A program made the position numbers and the translations under genes. The notes below the pieces were generated by a model, which did no database searches, was not told the DNA's origin, and saw only the letters and a program-made list of their open reading frames with translations. Shown here piece by piece: positions 25,693 to 37,120 of a stretch of 64,000 nucleotides of DNA. Every line of letters starts with the position of its first letter. Within the stretch, counting starts at the first letter, position 1. The stretch lies in contig OY821749.1 of the NCBI GenBank assembly GCA_963682055.1, forward strand, positions 16,628,631 through 16,692,630. The letters are read 5' to 3'. This DNA comes from Primula veris. Its lineage: Eukaryota > Streptophyta > Magnoliopsida > Ericales > Primulaceae.

Positions 25693-28600
25693 ACTCAAAA
25701 GACTATCAATTGACCCTGAAAAATTCATCTCTCAAGAGGATTTCATTTTCACATGAACTAGCTTTATTCCTAACTGTTGCATGGGTTTTTGTTGAAATAT
25801 AATGTTATTATTAGTTCATAGGACTTATAAGACGATTTCTTAGCGCACAGGTTAATGATTATGGCTACTGGCTTGTAGAGAAACAATGAGCATTGATAAA
25901 TGTATCGAGTTAATTAATCATTTCCAGTACATTTTTTCTTCTCGTGTAGCGCTTGCAAACGTAGTCCGTTTCAACAATGAAAAGCCACCCGAGTTTTATG
26001 ACTGAAAACACAGCATGCGAAGACAAGCAAACATAAGTAAATGAACAATGAAATTACGGCTAATTGGCCCTTTTGTACATTATACTTAAAAAGGACTCGG
26101 TCTTGAAATGTTCCCAAGAGAATCAGAAGAGAAATTCTGCCCAATCTCTTTCAAACTCGATTTAAAACGAAATACTATTATGCCTTGCACTTGTTTGTGC
26201 AAGGACAGTTACAAAACTAATTTAAGGAACTGCCAAGCCACATACTGGCCCTGGCAAATTTTTGAGTGAATTTTGAGAAAACGAGTTGCCAAGTATCAAT
26301 AATAGCTCTCAACAGTTATCCCACGAGATGCACTATTGAAATCTGCTCAAAAGAAACCGTTTCCGCCAAAACGCTCTCTGGACAGTTGTTGCGTTTTGCC
26401 ATTATTTTTGTTGTAACAGTTGATCGAATTACAGCAACAAACACTAAGAAATATCCCTTCACCAATTAAACCTGCGAATTTCCAACGATTCACTGTAAAA
26501 GATGACAACTGTTGTCAAGTTGCTTCAAAGAACGTCTTCCAACCAGCCAAGTACTTTGCTGATTTCTGCCAAGTACATTCTGTTTTGCCTTGACGTGCCG
26601 CATGCCAAGTAAATTCGACTAACAATCTAAGTTCTTCCTGATGTTTTTGCCTTGCCAACATTAAGTATATATGCTAACAAATCTAATCCATTCATAGCCC
26701 TCCATGAATTAATCGTCATTCTACCAGTTAAAATTTAAGGTTCAGGCCACGTCCAATCCCCCAAATAGCCCACACTTCTCCCCCGAATAGGCTCTGACCT
26801 AGTTTCAACGATTTGAATCTTGAAACTCAGCCACTAATTTAGTCCATTTCTTTCTTGAAAAACGCTGATAGATTCATGAAAATAAGAATAATAATAGATT
26901 CATGATGGACTTTATTTCTAAGGGATCATATGTTTTATGAAGGCACTTGTGCCTTCACGAGACGAGTTTCGAAGCTAATTGAGTTCTACGTAGTTAATAT
27001 CATGAACAAGTTACATAATGTGTTAAATTACATAAGGAATAAATTTATAAAAAACTGAAAAAAGTTTCACTTTTCAAAAATTATTTACGAAAAGTATTAC
27101 ATAAGGAAACTTTCTCTTTCGCTATCTCAGACCCATCACAATCTATCCTAATTTTCTATGCCAAATGAATTTACAATCACATTAGGGTTCTCCCTCTTAC
27201 CCCCACCTACCATTTACTCATGGGTTGGCGGCGACAATGGTGGTCTGACCAACCTTCGGCAAGGTCGTCAAAAGTCCAACAAATTGCATACACAATCGTG
27301 AAATGCAAACACAGTGGTGGAAAACGAATGCCTTTTTTAAAGGCCTTGTTTGGTCGCACATTTGTAATTCGAGATTAGACTATGAGTCCGATCTGCATTG
27401 CTAGTCCTAAGATTAATAATCACGCAATTAAATTAATCCAAAGTGTATACCCTTTCTCGTCTTCGGTCACCGACAAAGGTCGCCGGAGGTCTAACGAAGC
27501 TCATGCGAAGTGGATACACAATCGTAAATTGTACACACAATCGTGTAAAGTGCATAAACAATCGTATATACAATGGGAGAATATGATAACTTTGGGAAAG
27601 AAAAGTTTATAAGTAACACTTTACGATAATATAACTTGTTAATTGACACTTTTTGGAAATTACCCCTAAATTCATTAGAAACGTATTGACTAATTCCCAA
27701 ATGCATTGTTGGTGGCCTAGGCTGCACATACATGAGTTTGTGTGTCTGACACGACATGACACGAAAGCAGACACGTCAAAACGATAATTTTTTAAAATTT
27801 AAGATACGATTTGGTAATGACACGATATTAAATAGAGTATATCACTGTCTATAATTCGTATACGTGACATATATTTTATTTAAACAAACAATAATAATTT
27901 GTTATATATATGTGAAATTTATAAAAACATGTCAATTGATTTAACTCATTTTTTTAACTAGTTGTGTCATATTATCGTTGAATCGTATATGATATGCATG
28001 TCCAAGTGGTTAAAAGAGAATTAATAACAAACAAGCCAATATGACGTGTCGGACAATGCATTTGCCGTGTCTGACGCGTGACCGACTCTACGGTTTTTTT
28101 TATTCGCGTGTCCATACATCATACATATAGTTGGCTAGTCTCCAATAGATTACCTTTATAATCCAGCCAGTGCCTTTTTTTTTTTTTTTTCATTTGCAGT
28201 TGCTTCTCGGATGGAGCCATTTGGTGATATTTAACTCTAACTATACGATAGTTTAACCTAAAAAAACGAGTATGCATCATCCTCGCTAACTGAATAATAG
28301 TAATTTATAGGTGTAAAAAGGTCGACTGACATAAATAGAAACATTTCTAATATTAGAAAAATCTTGATTTTTTAAAAGCAAAAGAACTAGTAATGTATAA
28401 AAGCAAGTGGATAATAAATATACAACCTTCGTTTAGTTCATCCTAATCACGAAAAAGCTTTGTGAACAACTGAACTTTCTATCATTGGAAAGTACCATCC
28501 CTACTTATGTCTTGTCAAACTCTTTTAAGTTATAAAACACAATTAAAAAACAGAAATAGATTTCTTTAAGAATACAAAAAAGAGTTAACAGTGGATGTAC

Positions 28601-28783
28601 ATGATGGCCACTCTCGTCTGTGTATTACACACAATGTCTATCAAAAAAGGGGACTAAAGGATATATCAGCACACTATGCAAATAATTATTCTTTAAATAC
28701 TATACAAATTAAAAAAAAAATGCAAAAAAGAAGATGCTGTACAATTACTTTGATTTTGTAACATGGGCCTCTCAAACGGATTT
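25693..28783. other. Intergenic DNA downstream of the rhomboid gene
   Basis: The first 200-250 bp is probably 3' UTR of the rhomboid gene. The rest has no supportable gene. A possible small inverted-repeat element lies at about 27745-28110, where GACACG / CGTGTC phrases face each other. Repeated ACACAATCGT phrases occur at 27290-27560. Short ORFs at 26266, 27382 and 27491 have no recognisable content. Confidence 0.5.
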
Positions 28784-28792
28784 ATAGACAAG
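28784..28792. other. Left flank repeat of the fold-back element
   Basis: ATAGACAAG here and ATATACAAG at 50863-50871 differ by one base and lie just outside the outer inverted repeats, so they look like a 9-bp target duplication. Confidence 0.55.
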
Positions 28793-28836
28793 CAAAAATG
28801 CTATTCATACATAATGGTTTTATCCATAATAAAATA

Positions 28837-28904
28837 GAGGTGAGCTTAAAACACTACAATATTTTTGAAAAAACGCTGAGACCGTAGAATTAATCTACGG
28901 TCTA
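28837..28904. repeat. Left terminal inverted repeat of the MULE
   Basis: Begins GAGGTGAGC and reaches the palindrome ACCGTAGAATTAATCTACGG. The inverted right end (50105-50172) has the same spacing and matches imperfectly, best at GAGGT, GAAAA and from AGACCGTAG onward. Confidence 0.75.
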
Positions 28905-28964
28905 CAGTGGTTCACTGTAAACCGTAGATTAAATCTACGGTCTCTGTGTGTTTTTCAGAAATAT
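28859..28964. repeat. 106-bp hairpin near the MULE left end
   Basis: Two arms of about 50 bases, starting ATATTTTTGAAAAAACGC and returning as GTGTTTTTCAGAAATAT, with only a few bases between. Each arm itself contains a CCGTAGA...TCTACGG palindrome, so it can fold in two ways. Confidence 0.8.
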
Positions 28965-29000
28965 TGCTTTAAAAATTAAAAAAAAAAATGAAATAATTTA

Positions 29001-29462
29001 AATTAAAATACTGAATAATTTTTTCAAATTAAATATGATTTTTTTTTAATAAAAAAACTAAATGCCTTATTTTTAAAATTTTACATAAAATAAAGTACCA
29101 ATATTCTAACAAACTCTCAAAATAAACACAAAATTTACACAAATTTACACAAAAAAAGTTGATTTGATAAATTTTATATTTTTGGGTCATGTTATATTTT
29201 TGTCAATTGTATAAGTTGATATTTATTGAATGATTAACTAAATCGTCAATTTTTGAGAAGTTTTGGTGTCAATAATCAGTTTTTTATTTTTAATTTTATG
29301 TAAATTACTCTTTTTACATAAATTAAAATTCTACTAATTAAAATTAAAATACTGAATATTTGTTTCAAATTAAACATGATTTGTTTTTTAATAAAAAAAC
29401 TAAATACCTTTTTTTTAAATTATACATAAAATAAATTACTAATATTCTAACAATCTCTCAAT
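29001..29462. repeat. Direct repeat inside MULE 3' flank
   Basis: About 120 bp at 29001-29120 (starting AATTAAAATACTGAATAAT) recurs at 29341-29462 with few changes. Between and after them (to 29825) is AT-rich DNA with repeated AATTTACAACAAAATTT phrases and no gene. Confidence 0.75.
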
Positions 29463-29825
29463 TTTTGTGAAGTACATTTGGTTTGTTTTTAACACTTGTA
29501 TAACGCAATATGAAACATTAACTAAGTCGTCAATTTGGTGTCAATCGTCAATTTTATTGAATGAAACAATCATAAATTATATAAATTTCATAAAATAAAT
29601 TAACTCAATATGCAAACATGAATATCAACTTATAAATTTCATAAAACAAATTTATTAAACAAAATTTACAACAAAATTTACAACAAAATTAAACAAAATT
29701 TACAACAAAATTTCATAGAACTAAATTTCATAAAACAAATTTATTAAACATTTGTTTACATCATATAAATTTACAACAAATTGGAAAAAATAGTAATTTA
29801 CATAAAATTAAAAATAAAAAACTGA

Positions 29826-32522
29826 TTATGGACTTAGGTCTATAGGTTCTTCATTTGCTTTTTTCTTTCCCGATTGCTTTTCCAGCGCCATATATAATTT
29901 GAAATTTGGTCGAAAAAGTTCCTTCCATGGCGCAGCTGCCTCAGTGCGTGTTTGTTCCCACCGTGCTATAATTCCTGGCATTGGGAAGATCCCTTCTTTA
30001 GGAATAACCTGAGCATAGTGACAACTGTTGACGAACACCATTACAGTCGGGATGTAATATGTCGTTCCCTGAGGCGGACCAGTATAAAGCGGTAAAAAAG
30101 TACTGTTCCACACGTTTACCCCTCCATTTTGATTTTCCCATAAGGACAACAATACAATTGGCATATTGTAATGAGAAGCAATTAAAAACCCATAAGACGG
30201 AAATCTCATCCATTTGTCAATAGGTGCGGGATCTGTAGGATGATAAAAATTTAAACTTGATAAAATGTAATCATACCGGTAAGCTTCAAAGTCAAGATTC
30301 TCAAACAGCTCATAATAAACACCTTTCAATTGCTGCAGCTCTTGAAACAACTCACATCTTATCGCGTACCAATCATCTTCCCCATTCTGTTTACCCGTCG
30401 CATTTGCAAGTACCCGGAACCCACAGTTACCATCCCCACGCACATCATAAACTGTTTCGATGTAACTATGTAACATGACCCATATTTGGTCACTGTACAG
30501 GAAGGTTGGCCTATTGGGGGTGGGTTTAGGGTTCTGGTTTCGCGGCCTCCTAGTTGGGTTTACCCTTACCTCCGGTGTTTCATCCGCCTTGCCTTTACCC
30601 TTGTCCCTACTAGCACCAGCACTCTGTTCCTCCACATACTCCCATCCCGACTTATCCCTCTTACTAGATTTGTCGCCTTTTCTAGGTCTCCCCCTATTTG
30701 CTCTCACTTCGGGGTCACTGACGGATGTTCTGGCTGGTACGGTTATCTCTCGGAGTTGTGTTTTCATACACCGTTTTTCAACATTCGTTTTGCTAGCATA
30801 AACACTTTTAAACTCTTCTAGATCACCCTCTACCCCATAATCATCGGTGTTCCCATTATCATCAATTACGTCTAATTTTTTCCAGAATGGATGAATATAT
30901 TCTAGAGGAAGAGGCTTCTCGAATAAAATATGTTCACTCATAATATGATGACAAGGTAAACCGTGAGACAATTTAAAACCGCAAGAACAATTCTCATCAG
31001 CCTGGCCACTACATTTTTTGTGTTCTTGGAATAATAAATCAAAGGCATAGTGTGTGATATACGACCTAAGATTTATAAATAGAGGCGTTTTTTCAGAATG
31101 TGGAAAATAAGACTTGCATTTATCCAACTTTGTCTTAATATCCTCAAACTGTTTTTCTAGAATTCTATTCACCTCTACCCAAACAGTTTCAAGCGTGCCA
31201 GTATTTGTGGAAAGGGATCTTTTCAGCTTAGCATGTTGTTGTTCGGCTCGATTGCTAGTTCTGTTACCTAGATGTGTTGTGTGGTTGGTATAGCATGCAA
31301 CAAAATTTTCAGCATAATCATTTAAAAGCTTGTCTACATACTTAATCACAGCAGGGTACGATTTGTAAGAGGTATTGAAATTAGTTCGGTTATAATTGTA
31401 CTCCTCTATCGACTCAGAATCAACCAATAAACCCCAATCATCTAGAAACGTTTGCCACTCCTCGTCAGGGATCTTTTTACGGCAGTTTTTCAAAACATTT
31501 TTTGCAATATGAAAAGTGCACAAAATATGATGAGAGTCGGGAAAAACAATGGATAAAGCATTTGATAAGGCCATTTCCCTGTCGGTTACAAACACCCTAG
31601 GTAGTATACACCCCTCCAATGTAACTTTAAATTTTTCCAATGCCCATATATAACTTTCTTGTGTCTCGTCACTCATGAAAACAAAACCTAAACAATATGT
31701 TTGGTTCGTTGATGTCATTCCTACGACTTCTAGAAATGACATATTAAAACGGTTTGTCCTATATGTACAATCCATTAACAAGACATCAGGAAAAGCTTTG
31801 AACATCCTTATAGAATCGGGGTGTGCAAAAAACAAGTTCTCAAGGCAATGGGTTGATGGGTTCATATTATAGTAGAATGTGTAGCGATGTCTATCCAACA
31901 AATTAAAAAGTTCCTGTGTCGGGTTTCTACCATCTCGTTCTTTAAATTTCAGTCCGGCCAAAAAATTATGTATCGTTTTAGTGTTTGATACATTGTCAGG
32001 ATTTCTATTTTTAATGACCTCTAATATTGCACCAACTTTAAAACTACTTTGCCTTAAAGTTTTAACAATTTCTTTTTCATCTTGGGTTAAACGAGCACGT
32101 CGTGCTTGACCTTGGAGGTAAGTTGGAGGTGGGTGGTTATGTTGTCCATTTTCTACGTGACACATCCATTCACCATTAACTACGTAACCTTTAATGAAAA
32201 ATGGACAGTCTTTTTTCTTTGTACCTGATTTTACGGAAGATGGTTTCTTTTTTTCGTAAACCCCCGATTTATCACACACAATATCAACATACGGTGTTCT
32301 GCTCCCATCACCCCCTCCAGACCTACGAATCGTAAGGATGAAACCCCAATTTCCAGCCACATCAGCAAGATCAGCTAGCATTTCATCCCTTGTTTCCCAA
32401 GTCAATTCATCAACTTCAAAGTGCTCCGAATAATCAGTTAGCTCATCGTTTGAGCCACTGGATGAATTCGCATTGTTGTTGTTATTCCATTGGTTGTTGT
32501 CATAACCATAGTTGTAATTCAT
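29826..32522 (-). CDS. MULE transposase fused to OTU-type cysteine protease domain
   Basis: Single intact ORF, 898 aa. Order: Asn-rich start; a FAR1/WRKY-GCM-type zinc DNA-binding domain (about 45-135; C83, C106, H128, H130); MULE transposase core (about 245-345) with DCTYRTN (D251), TDREMAL (D314) and a likely catalytic Glu in SNRAEQQHAK (E427); SWIM zinc finger CSCGFKLSHGLPCHH (512-526); a basic linker with an AT-hook-like RGRPRK (610-615); then an OTU domain with RGDGNCGFR (C700 nucleophile) and a late CHYAQVI (H835). The transposase should cut and rejoin the element's ends; OTU domains usually remove ubiquitin, though activity here is unproven. All catalytic residues I can assess are present and no stop interrupts it, so it may be functional. 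The upstream region (32523-33250) holds tandem palindromic repeats. Confidence 0.93.
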   Translation of the reverse strand: MNYNYGYDNNQWNNNNNANSSSGSNDELTDYSEHFEVDELTWETRDEMLADLADVAGNWGFILTIRRSGGGDGSRTPYVDIVCDKSGVYEKKKPSSVKSGTKKKDCPFFIKGYVVNGEWMCHVENGQHNHPPPTYLQGQARRARLTQDEKEIVKTLRQSSFKVGAILEVIKNRNPDNVSNTKTIHNFLAGLKFKERDGRNPTQELFNLLDRHRYTFYYNMNPSTHCLENLFFAHPDSIRMFKAFPDVLLMDCTYRTNRFNMSFLEVVGMTSTNQTYCLGFVFMSDETQESYIWALEKFKVTLEGCILPRVFVTDREMALSNALSIVFPDSHHILCTFHIAKNVLKNCRKKIPDEEWQTFLDDWGLLVDSESIEEYNYNRTNFNTSYKSYPAVIKYVDKLLNDYAENFVACYTNHTTHLGNRTSNRAEQQHAKLKRSLSTNTGTLETVWVEVNRILEKQFEDIKTKLDKCKSYFPHSEKTPLFINLRSYITHYAFDLLFQEHKKCSGQADENCSCGFKLSHGLPCHHIMSEHILFEKPLPLEYIHPFWKKLDVIDDNGNTDDYGVEGDLEEFKSVYASKTNVEKRCMKTQLREITVPARTSVSDPEVRANRGRPRKGDKSSKRDKSGWEYVEEQSAGASRDKGKGKADETPEVRVNPTRRPRNQNPKPTPNRPTFLYSDQIWVMLHSYIETVYDVRGDGNCGFRVLANATGKQNGEDDWYAIRCELFQELQQLKGVYYELFENLDFEAYRYDYILSSLNFYHPTDPAPIDKWMRFPSYGFLIASHYNMPIVLLSLWENQNGGVNVWNSTFLPLYTGPPQGTTYYIPTVMVFVNSCHYAQVIPKEGIFPMPGIIARWEQTRTEAAAPWKELFRPNFKLYMALEKQSGKKKANEEPIDLSP

Positions 32523-32654
32523 TTTCGAAAAGTGTTTGTTTGTATATTTTATTGGGGAGAAATGAGGATTTTTTTAGAGATTTCCGAAATGTGTTTGTAT
32601 TTGATTTTATGGTTTGTTAGAATTGGCAAAATTGAGTCATATTTATAGGGTAAG

Positions 32655-33062
32655 TTTACACTACAAACCGTAGATTACTTTTACGGTTTGTAGTGAATTT
32701 TTGGTGTAGTCATTTCGAAACTTTAATAATGCATTGAGTAGTCATTTTCGGATAGAGTTGTCAAATCATAATAATTCAAAAGTGATAAGGTGTTGTCGGA
32801 ATTATTTTGATAGATATGGTATCCAATGTAATTTACACTACAAACCGTATATTACTTTTACGGGTTGTAGTGTTTTTTTTGGTGTAGTCATTTCGAAACT
32901 TTAATAATGCATTGAGTAGTCATTTTCGGATAGGGTTGTCAAGTCATAATAATTCAAAAGTGATAATGTGTTGTCGGAATTATTTTGATAGATATGGTAT
33001 CCAATGTAATTTACACTACAAACCGTATATTACTTTTACGGTTTGTAGTTTATTTTTATTTT
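32655..33062. repeat. Tandem repeat (about 177 bp) upstream of the transposase
   Basis: Units start at 32655, 32832 and 33010 (the last partial). Each opens TTTACACTACAAACCGTA and contains the inverted pair ACCGTA...TACGGT around ATTACTTT. They lie in the presumed promoter of the minus-strand transposase gene. Confidence 0.85.
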
Positions 33063-33129
33063 TTTACGTTATTAACGGTGATTCCGTGTAAAAAGTACAT
33101 TCGTAAAACGTCGCTGCTCAAATCAGGGG

Positions 33130-33245
33130 TGCAAACCGTACATTACTTTTACGGTTTGCACATAAAACAAGCAAACCGTACATTTAATGTACGGTTTGTA
33201 TGAAATCTGTACAAACCGTACATTAAATGTACGGTCTGTATGTAT
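33130..33245. repeat. Cluster of three ACCGTACATT palindromes
   Basis: Three hairpin-forming units with GCAAACCGTACAT or CAAACCGTACATT on one side and TACGGTTTG or TACGGTCTG on the other, in about 100 bp. Variants of the motif at both MULE ends. Confidence 0.8.
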
Positions 33246-33248
33246 ATT

Positions 33249-33877
33249 TCAGAATATTTAGTTTTTAGGGGTTTAGGGTTTAGGGTTTGTAATTTAGGGG
33301 TTAAGGGTTAGGGTTTGTAATTTAGGGTTAGGGTTTAGGGTTTATATTTTAGGGTTTAGGGTTTAGGGTTTATGGTTTGTAATTTAGGGTTTAGGGTTTA
33401 GGGGTTAGGGTTTGTAAATTAGGGTTTAGATTTTAGGGTTTAGGGTTTAGGGTTTATGGTTTGTAATTTAGGGTTTAGGGTTTAGGGGTTAGGGTTTGTA
33501 AATTAGGGTTTATGGTTTAGGGTTTAGATTTTAGGGTTTAGGGTTTAGGGTTTGTGGTTTGTAATTTAGGGTTTAGGGTTTAGGGTTTGTAATTAGGGTT
33601 TATGTTTTAGGGTTTAGAATTTAGGGTTTAGGGTTTAGGGTTTGTAATTTAGGGTTTAGGGTTTAGGGTTTGTAATTTAGGGTTTAGTGTTCAAGGTTTA
33701 GGGGTTAGGGTTTGTAATTTGGGTTTAGGGTTTAGGGTTTAGAATTTAGGGTTTAGGGTTTAGGGTTTGTAATTTAGGGTTTAGGGTTTGTAATTTAGGG
33801 TTTAGTGTTCAAGGTTTAGGGGTTAGGGTTTGTAATTTAGGGTTTAGGGTTTAGGGTTTAGGGTTTAGGGTTTCTAA
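33249..33877 (+). repeat. Telomere-like (TTTAGGG)n array inside the MULE
   Basis: About 630 bp of TTTAGGG monomers with frequent variants, broken at intervals by GTTTGTAATTTAGGG phrases, giving a higher-order unit of about 60-70 bp. TTTAGGG is the standard plant telomere repeat. It lies between the transposase gene and the 3' end of the PMD gene. Confidence 0.9.
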
Positions 33878-35460
33878 AAACTCAATATTGGGTTTAGGGA
33901 ATTAAAATACAGAATATTTTTTACCCTAAAACATACAAATCAAACATACGAATCAAATTAAACTTACGAAATTATAACGTACAAATCAAACATAGAAATC
34001 AAATTAAATCTACGAATTTATAATATTCCAACCCTAGCTAATAATAAAACTGACAAATCAAACATAGAAATCAAATAAAAAAACAGTGCATTTATTTTTT
34101 TTTGTAACGACTAAATGTTTTAAAGTTGGACATAGGGAGCATCTTTCCCGCCGATGTTAATCTATCGGATGACGGCTCAGCAGACTCTTCGATTTCGTTT
34201 AGCTCCGTACGCCGTCTTTGTCGCTGCTGCGATTCTGGATGCGGCGCACGCTCGTGGGATGTAACTGTCAACCCTCGACTCCAACTGTCGGTTGACTGAT
34301 GACTAGGATGATGCTCGTACGACCCAAATGATTGTCTATGATGATCGAACGGGACATCATCCTGAACGTAGCCCGACCCAGCAAATGAAGCACGACGACC
34401 ATGACCGCTTGAACTCGGACCCGGACCCTGATCTGTAGTCGGGGGTCGACCTCCACTGGTTCTTCTACCGCCGCTACTAGATTCGCCTTCCCCTCTGCCT
34501 CTTTCGTCGGGACGCCGACAACTTGCCGACCTAGTGTAATTTCTTGGGTCGTAACGTAGGTCGTCATCACCATCGTCGTCGTCGTCGTCGTCATCGTCAT
34601 CCTCCCCATCCGACTGTTCATCAGCTGACCCGTACGGATTCAATCCCATTTCAGCGAAGTCCTTTCGTAGTAAGTCCACTTCTGTTTTCAATTTATGCTG
34701 TTTGAATGATTTGAAATTTCGGCGCAATACCGCTTTCTGAAAAAAAAAACCAATCAAAAACGATTTTATAAGTATTGAAATATACAAACAGAAAAATAAC
34801 AATCAAATATTAATGAACTTTAATTAGTTGTTACCATTTTACTGAACAACCCTGTATGCTCCCGGAAACCGTGAGATGGCGGGGCAAGTTCAGGTGGGTT
34901 TATGAAGATGCGGGTCCGCTCTCTATACCATTTCATGTAATCCGGTGACGTCCCCGTGCCATATTCGCCGTTAATAAGACGGGTGTGGCGGTCATTCCAC
35001 ACGGCTATAAATTCTTCGGTTAATAAAGGCCAGTCGTGTTTTTGCCCAATTCCATATCTTCTATCCTTGCCGTGACCATGTATGGGTTTCCAAATATATG
35101 TAGGGACCCGCTGCACAAAACCGAACTGTCTCATGAACCTGTCTGCGGGGTGGCACTCAATCTTCTCATTACAAATGAGAGGCACAGAACAATGCCACAT
35201 ATAACGGCCCCGCGTGCAGTATTCCGGATACTGATTGAGATCCCCGTAAGGTTGCCACACTATCTGTAATCATCAAATTAGAATATATAAACAATGGTTT
35301 AAAAATAGACGAGTAATAAATTCTGCGAACATAAGACAAATGCAAACATATACAACATATAATACGTAAGACAAATGCAAATAGACGAGTATTTTTACAT
35401 TTTCTTTGCCAAATCAGTGTCGTAAAGTGCAGAAAATTCCTGGTCTGTAACCTTGTTACA

Positions 35461-35610
35461 GTCGATCGATCGTCTGTAAAAACGACCGATCGTTTTATTA
35501 CATTCGACCGATCGTTCCTTAAAAACGACCGATCGTTTTTATGTTGCACTCACTGGAAGAATTTGGCTATATTTCGATCGATCGAATCCCAGAACGACCG
35601 ATCGTTTTTC
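35461..35610. repeat. Cluster of CGACCGATCG motifs (left copy)
   Basis: Six occurrences of CGA(C/T)CGATCG within 150 bp, mostly inside AAACGACCGATCGTTTT, which is nearly self-complementary. The cluster sits about 150-300 bp before the accessory ORF start. The right copy is at 43903-44052. Confidence 0.9.
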
Positions 35611-35757
35611 TGTTTGTCAGTGTTTAAAATCATTCTTCAAACCCCAAAACCAATTCATTTCAAACCCTAATCTATTCTCTCTCTCAAAATTCGTCCACTC
35701 CTTTCCCAATCACCCAAAAATCTCAAACAAAACCCAATTTTCTATCCAATCAATCAA

Positions 35758-37074
35758 ATGGTTCGCACAAAGAAAGCCTCACTCAACCTCGTTGATGAGC
35801 ATGACGACGAGATCGTGCCTCCACCCACTCGCCGCCCGGCTATTCCTCGTGCCCCACGCACCGGCTCTTCCTCCGCTTCTCGCTCCGGCCCTCTACCTCC
35901 TCTCTATCCACCCGAAATGGGTACAAGAGGTATATTGACCAACTTCACTCTAGACATGCCTCTTTTTCGTGAACGGTTTTCCGCTCTAATGATAGACTTA
36001 AGCTTTTACAAACTTGATACCCTTCTTACTCTCAAAGAGCCCTTTTATAAAGAGAATGTCTATGAATTCTATTATCATCTAGTTCTAGATAGGGACTCCG
36101 ATGACGCACTCCGTTTGCGTTCATCCTTTAACGGACAACAATTCGTTTACGGTATAGACCATTTACGAACTCTCTTACGCCTAGATAGCGGCGGTTTCTA
36201 TGAGTCTAGCAAGGAACTTTGTGAAACTCTAGAGATCGAAAACTTCAATGATCTTAAAGATGAAATTTTTCATCCGGCCCATAACAACCGCTCTAGCAAA
36301 GCCCATGGCCTTCTATTCCGTAATAAACTAGCCTACCACATTCTCTCTCATATCGTACTCCCACACACCTCCAACTTTACGGATGTTACTAATGAGTACA
36401 TCTTTCTTCTTGGGTGTATCCATCGCCGAGTCCGCCTTGACTTTGCATCCCTCATTTTCTTTAAGATGGACTCGCTTAAAACAAAGTCCAAGAATGGGTT
36501 ACCTTACGGTGCCTTAATTTCGGCCATTTTGAAGGACTTAAATCTCGTTCCCGGTGGAACATTGTTCAAAAATAAGGATAAGCACATTTGGGACACTTCC
36601 TATCTTTCCCAAATGTCCATAAAATTCAACAATACCGACAAGTCCATAACTTGGTCCGGTAAGCGGGTATCCGGCCCCGGCTATACTCCTCTTTCCCCCG
36701 AAGAGGAAGAATACGTCGGCCCTAAACCGACACCTCAAATCGCTCATGAGGAATTCTCCTCCGAGTCTCTCCCTCCCACCGATATCCCTACCTCCTCCCG
36801 TCCCTCTCGAGGTCGCGGAAAAGCTAAAGTAGGATCTTTGACTCTTCCTCCACGCACCGAACAATTCTACAACGATCTCTATATTGATCAATATCAGAAT
36901 GCGCGACTTCAACGACGCATGTTTCGCTCCATGCATCCTAGTCAAGAAGATATGGACGAAATCGAAAGGTTAAGCAACGAGCAACGGGCAAGGTTCCATG
37001 GTTATTTTCCCGACTTTGCCGGTCCTAACAATGACGAAGACGAAGAGGATGATGCTACTTCCCACCGCGACTAG
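35758..37074 (+). CDS. Accessory ORF of SIRE-like element, left copy (438 aa)
   Basis: Intact ORF opening MVRTKKASLNLVDEHDDE, with a Pro/Ser/Arg-rich region to about residue 55, a folded-looking middle (about 60-290; for example FYYHLVLDRDSDDALRL, LAYHILSHIVLPHTSNFTDV, GLPYGALISAILKDLNL) and a polar C-terminus ending in acidic residues. No transmembrane segment or signal peptide is evident. It resembles the 'putative plant transposon protein' family found in plant retrotransposons; I am moderately sure of that and know no function. The position between pol and the LTR is where some SIRE elements carry an envelope-like ORF. The leader (about 35630-35757) is C/A-rich like a plant 5' UTR, which suggests its own transcript. 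It differs from the right copy at residue 8 (Ala here, Val there). Confidence 0.8.
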   Translation: MVRTKKASLNLVDEHDDEIVPPPTRRPAIPRAPRTGSSSASRSGPLPPLYPPEMGTRGILTNFTLDMPLFRERFSALMIDLSFYKLDTLLTLKEPFYKENVYEFYYHLVLDRDSDDALRLRSSFNGQQFVYGIDHLRTLLRLDSGGFYESSKELCETLEIENFNDLKDEIFHPAHNNRSSKAHGLLFRNKLAYHILSHIVLPHTSNFTDVTNEYIFLLGCIHRRVRLDFASLIFFKMDSLKTKSKNGLPYGALISAILKDLNLVPGGTLFKNKDKHIWDTSYLSQMSIKFNNTDKSITWSGKRVSGPGYTPLSPEEEEYVGPKPTPQIAHEEFSSESLPPTDIPTSSRPSRGRGKAKVGSLTLPPRTEQFYNDLYIDQYQNARLQRRMFRSMHPSQEDMDEIERLSNEQRARFHGYFPDFAGPNNDEDEEDDATSHRD

Positions 37075-37108
37075 GCGGATATATTATTTTTTTGTTTTTG
37101 ATGATGTC

Positions 37109-37120
37109 AAAGGGGGAGAA
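37109..37120 (+). other. Second polypurine tract (left copy)
   Basis: AAAGGGGGAGAA shortly after the accessory ORF, about 500 bp before the tract that abuts the LTR. The right copy is at 45551-45562. Confidence 0.5.

Noticed and set aside
33249..33877. A true chromosome end
   Set aside because: The array is degenerate, short and flanked on both sides by MULE genes.
34268..34621. 117-aa minus-strand ORF rich in Met/Thr/Val
   Set aside because: Out-of-frame shadow of the PMD exon 3 Asp run and low-complexity tail.
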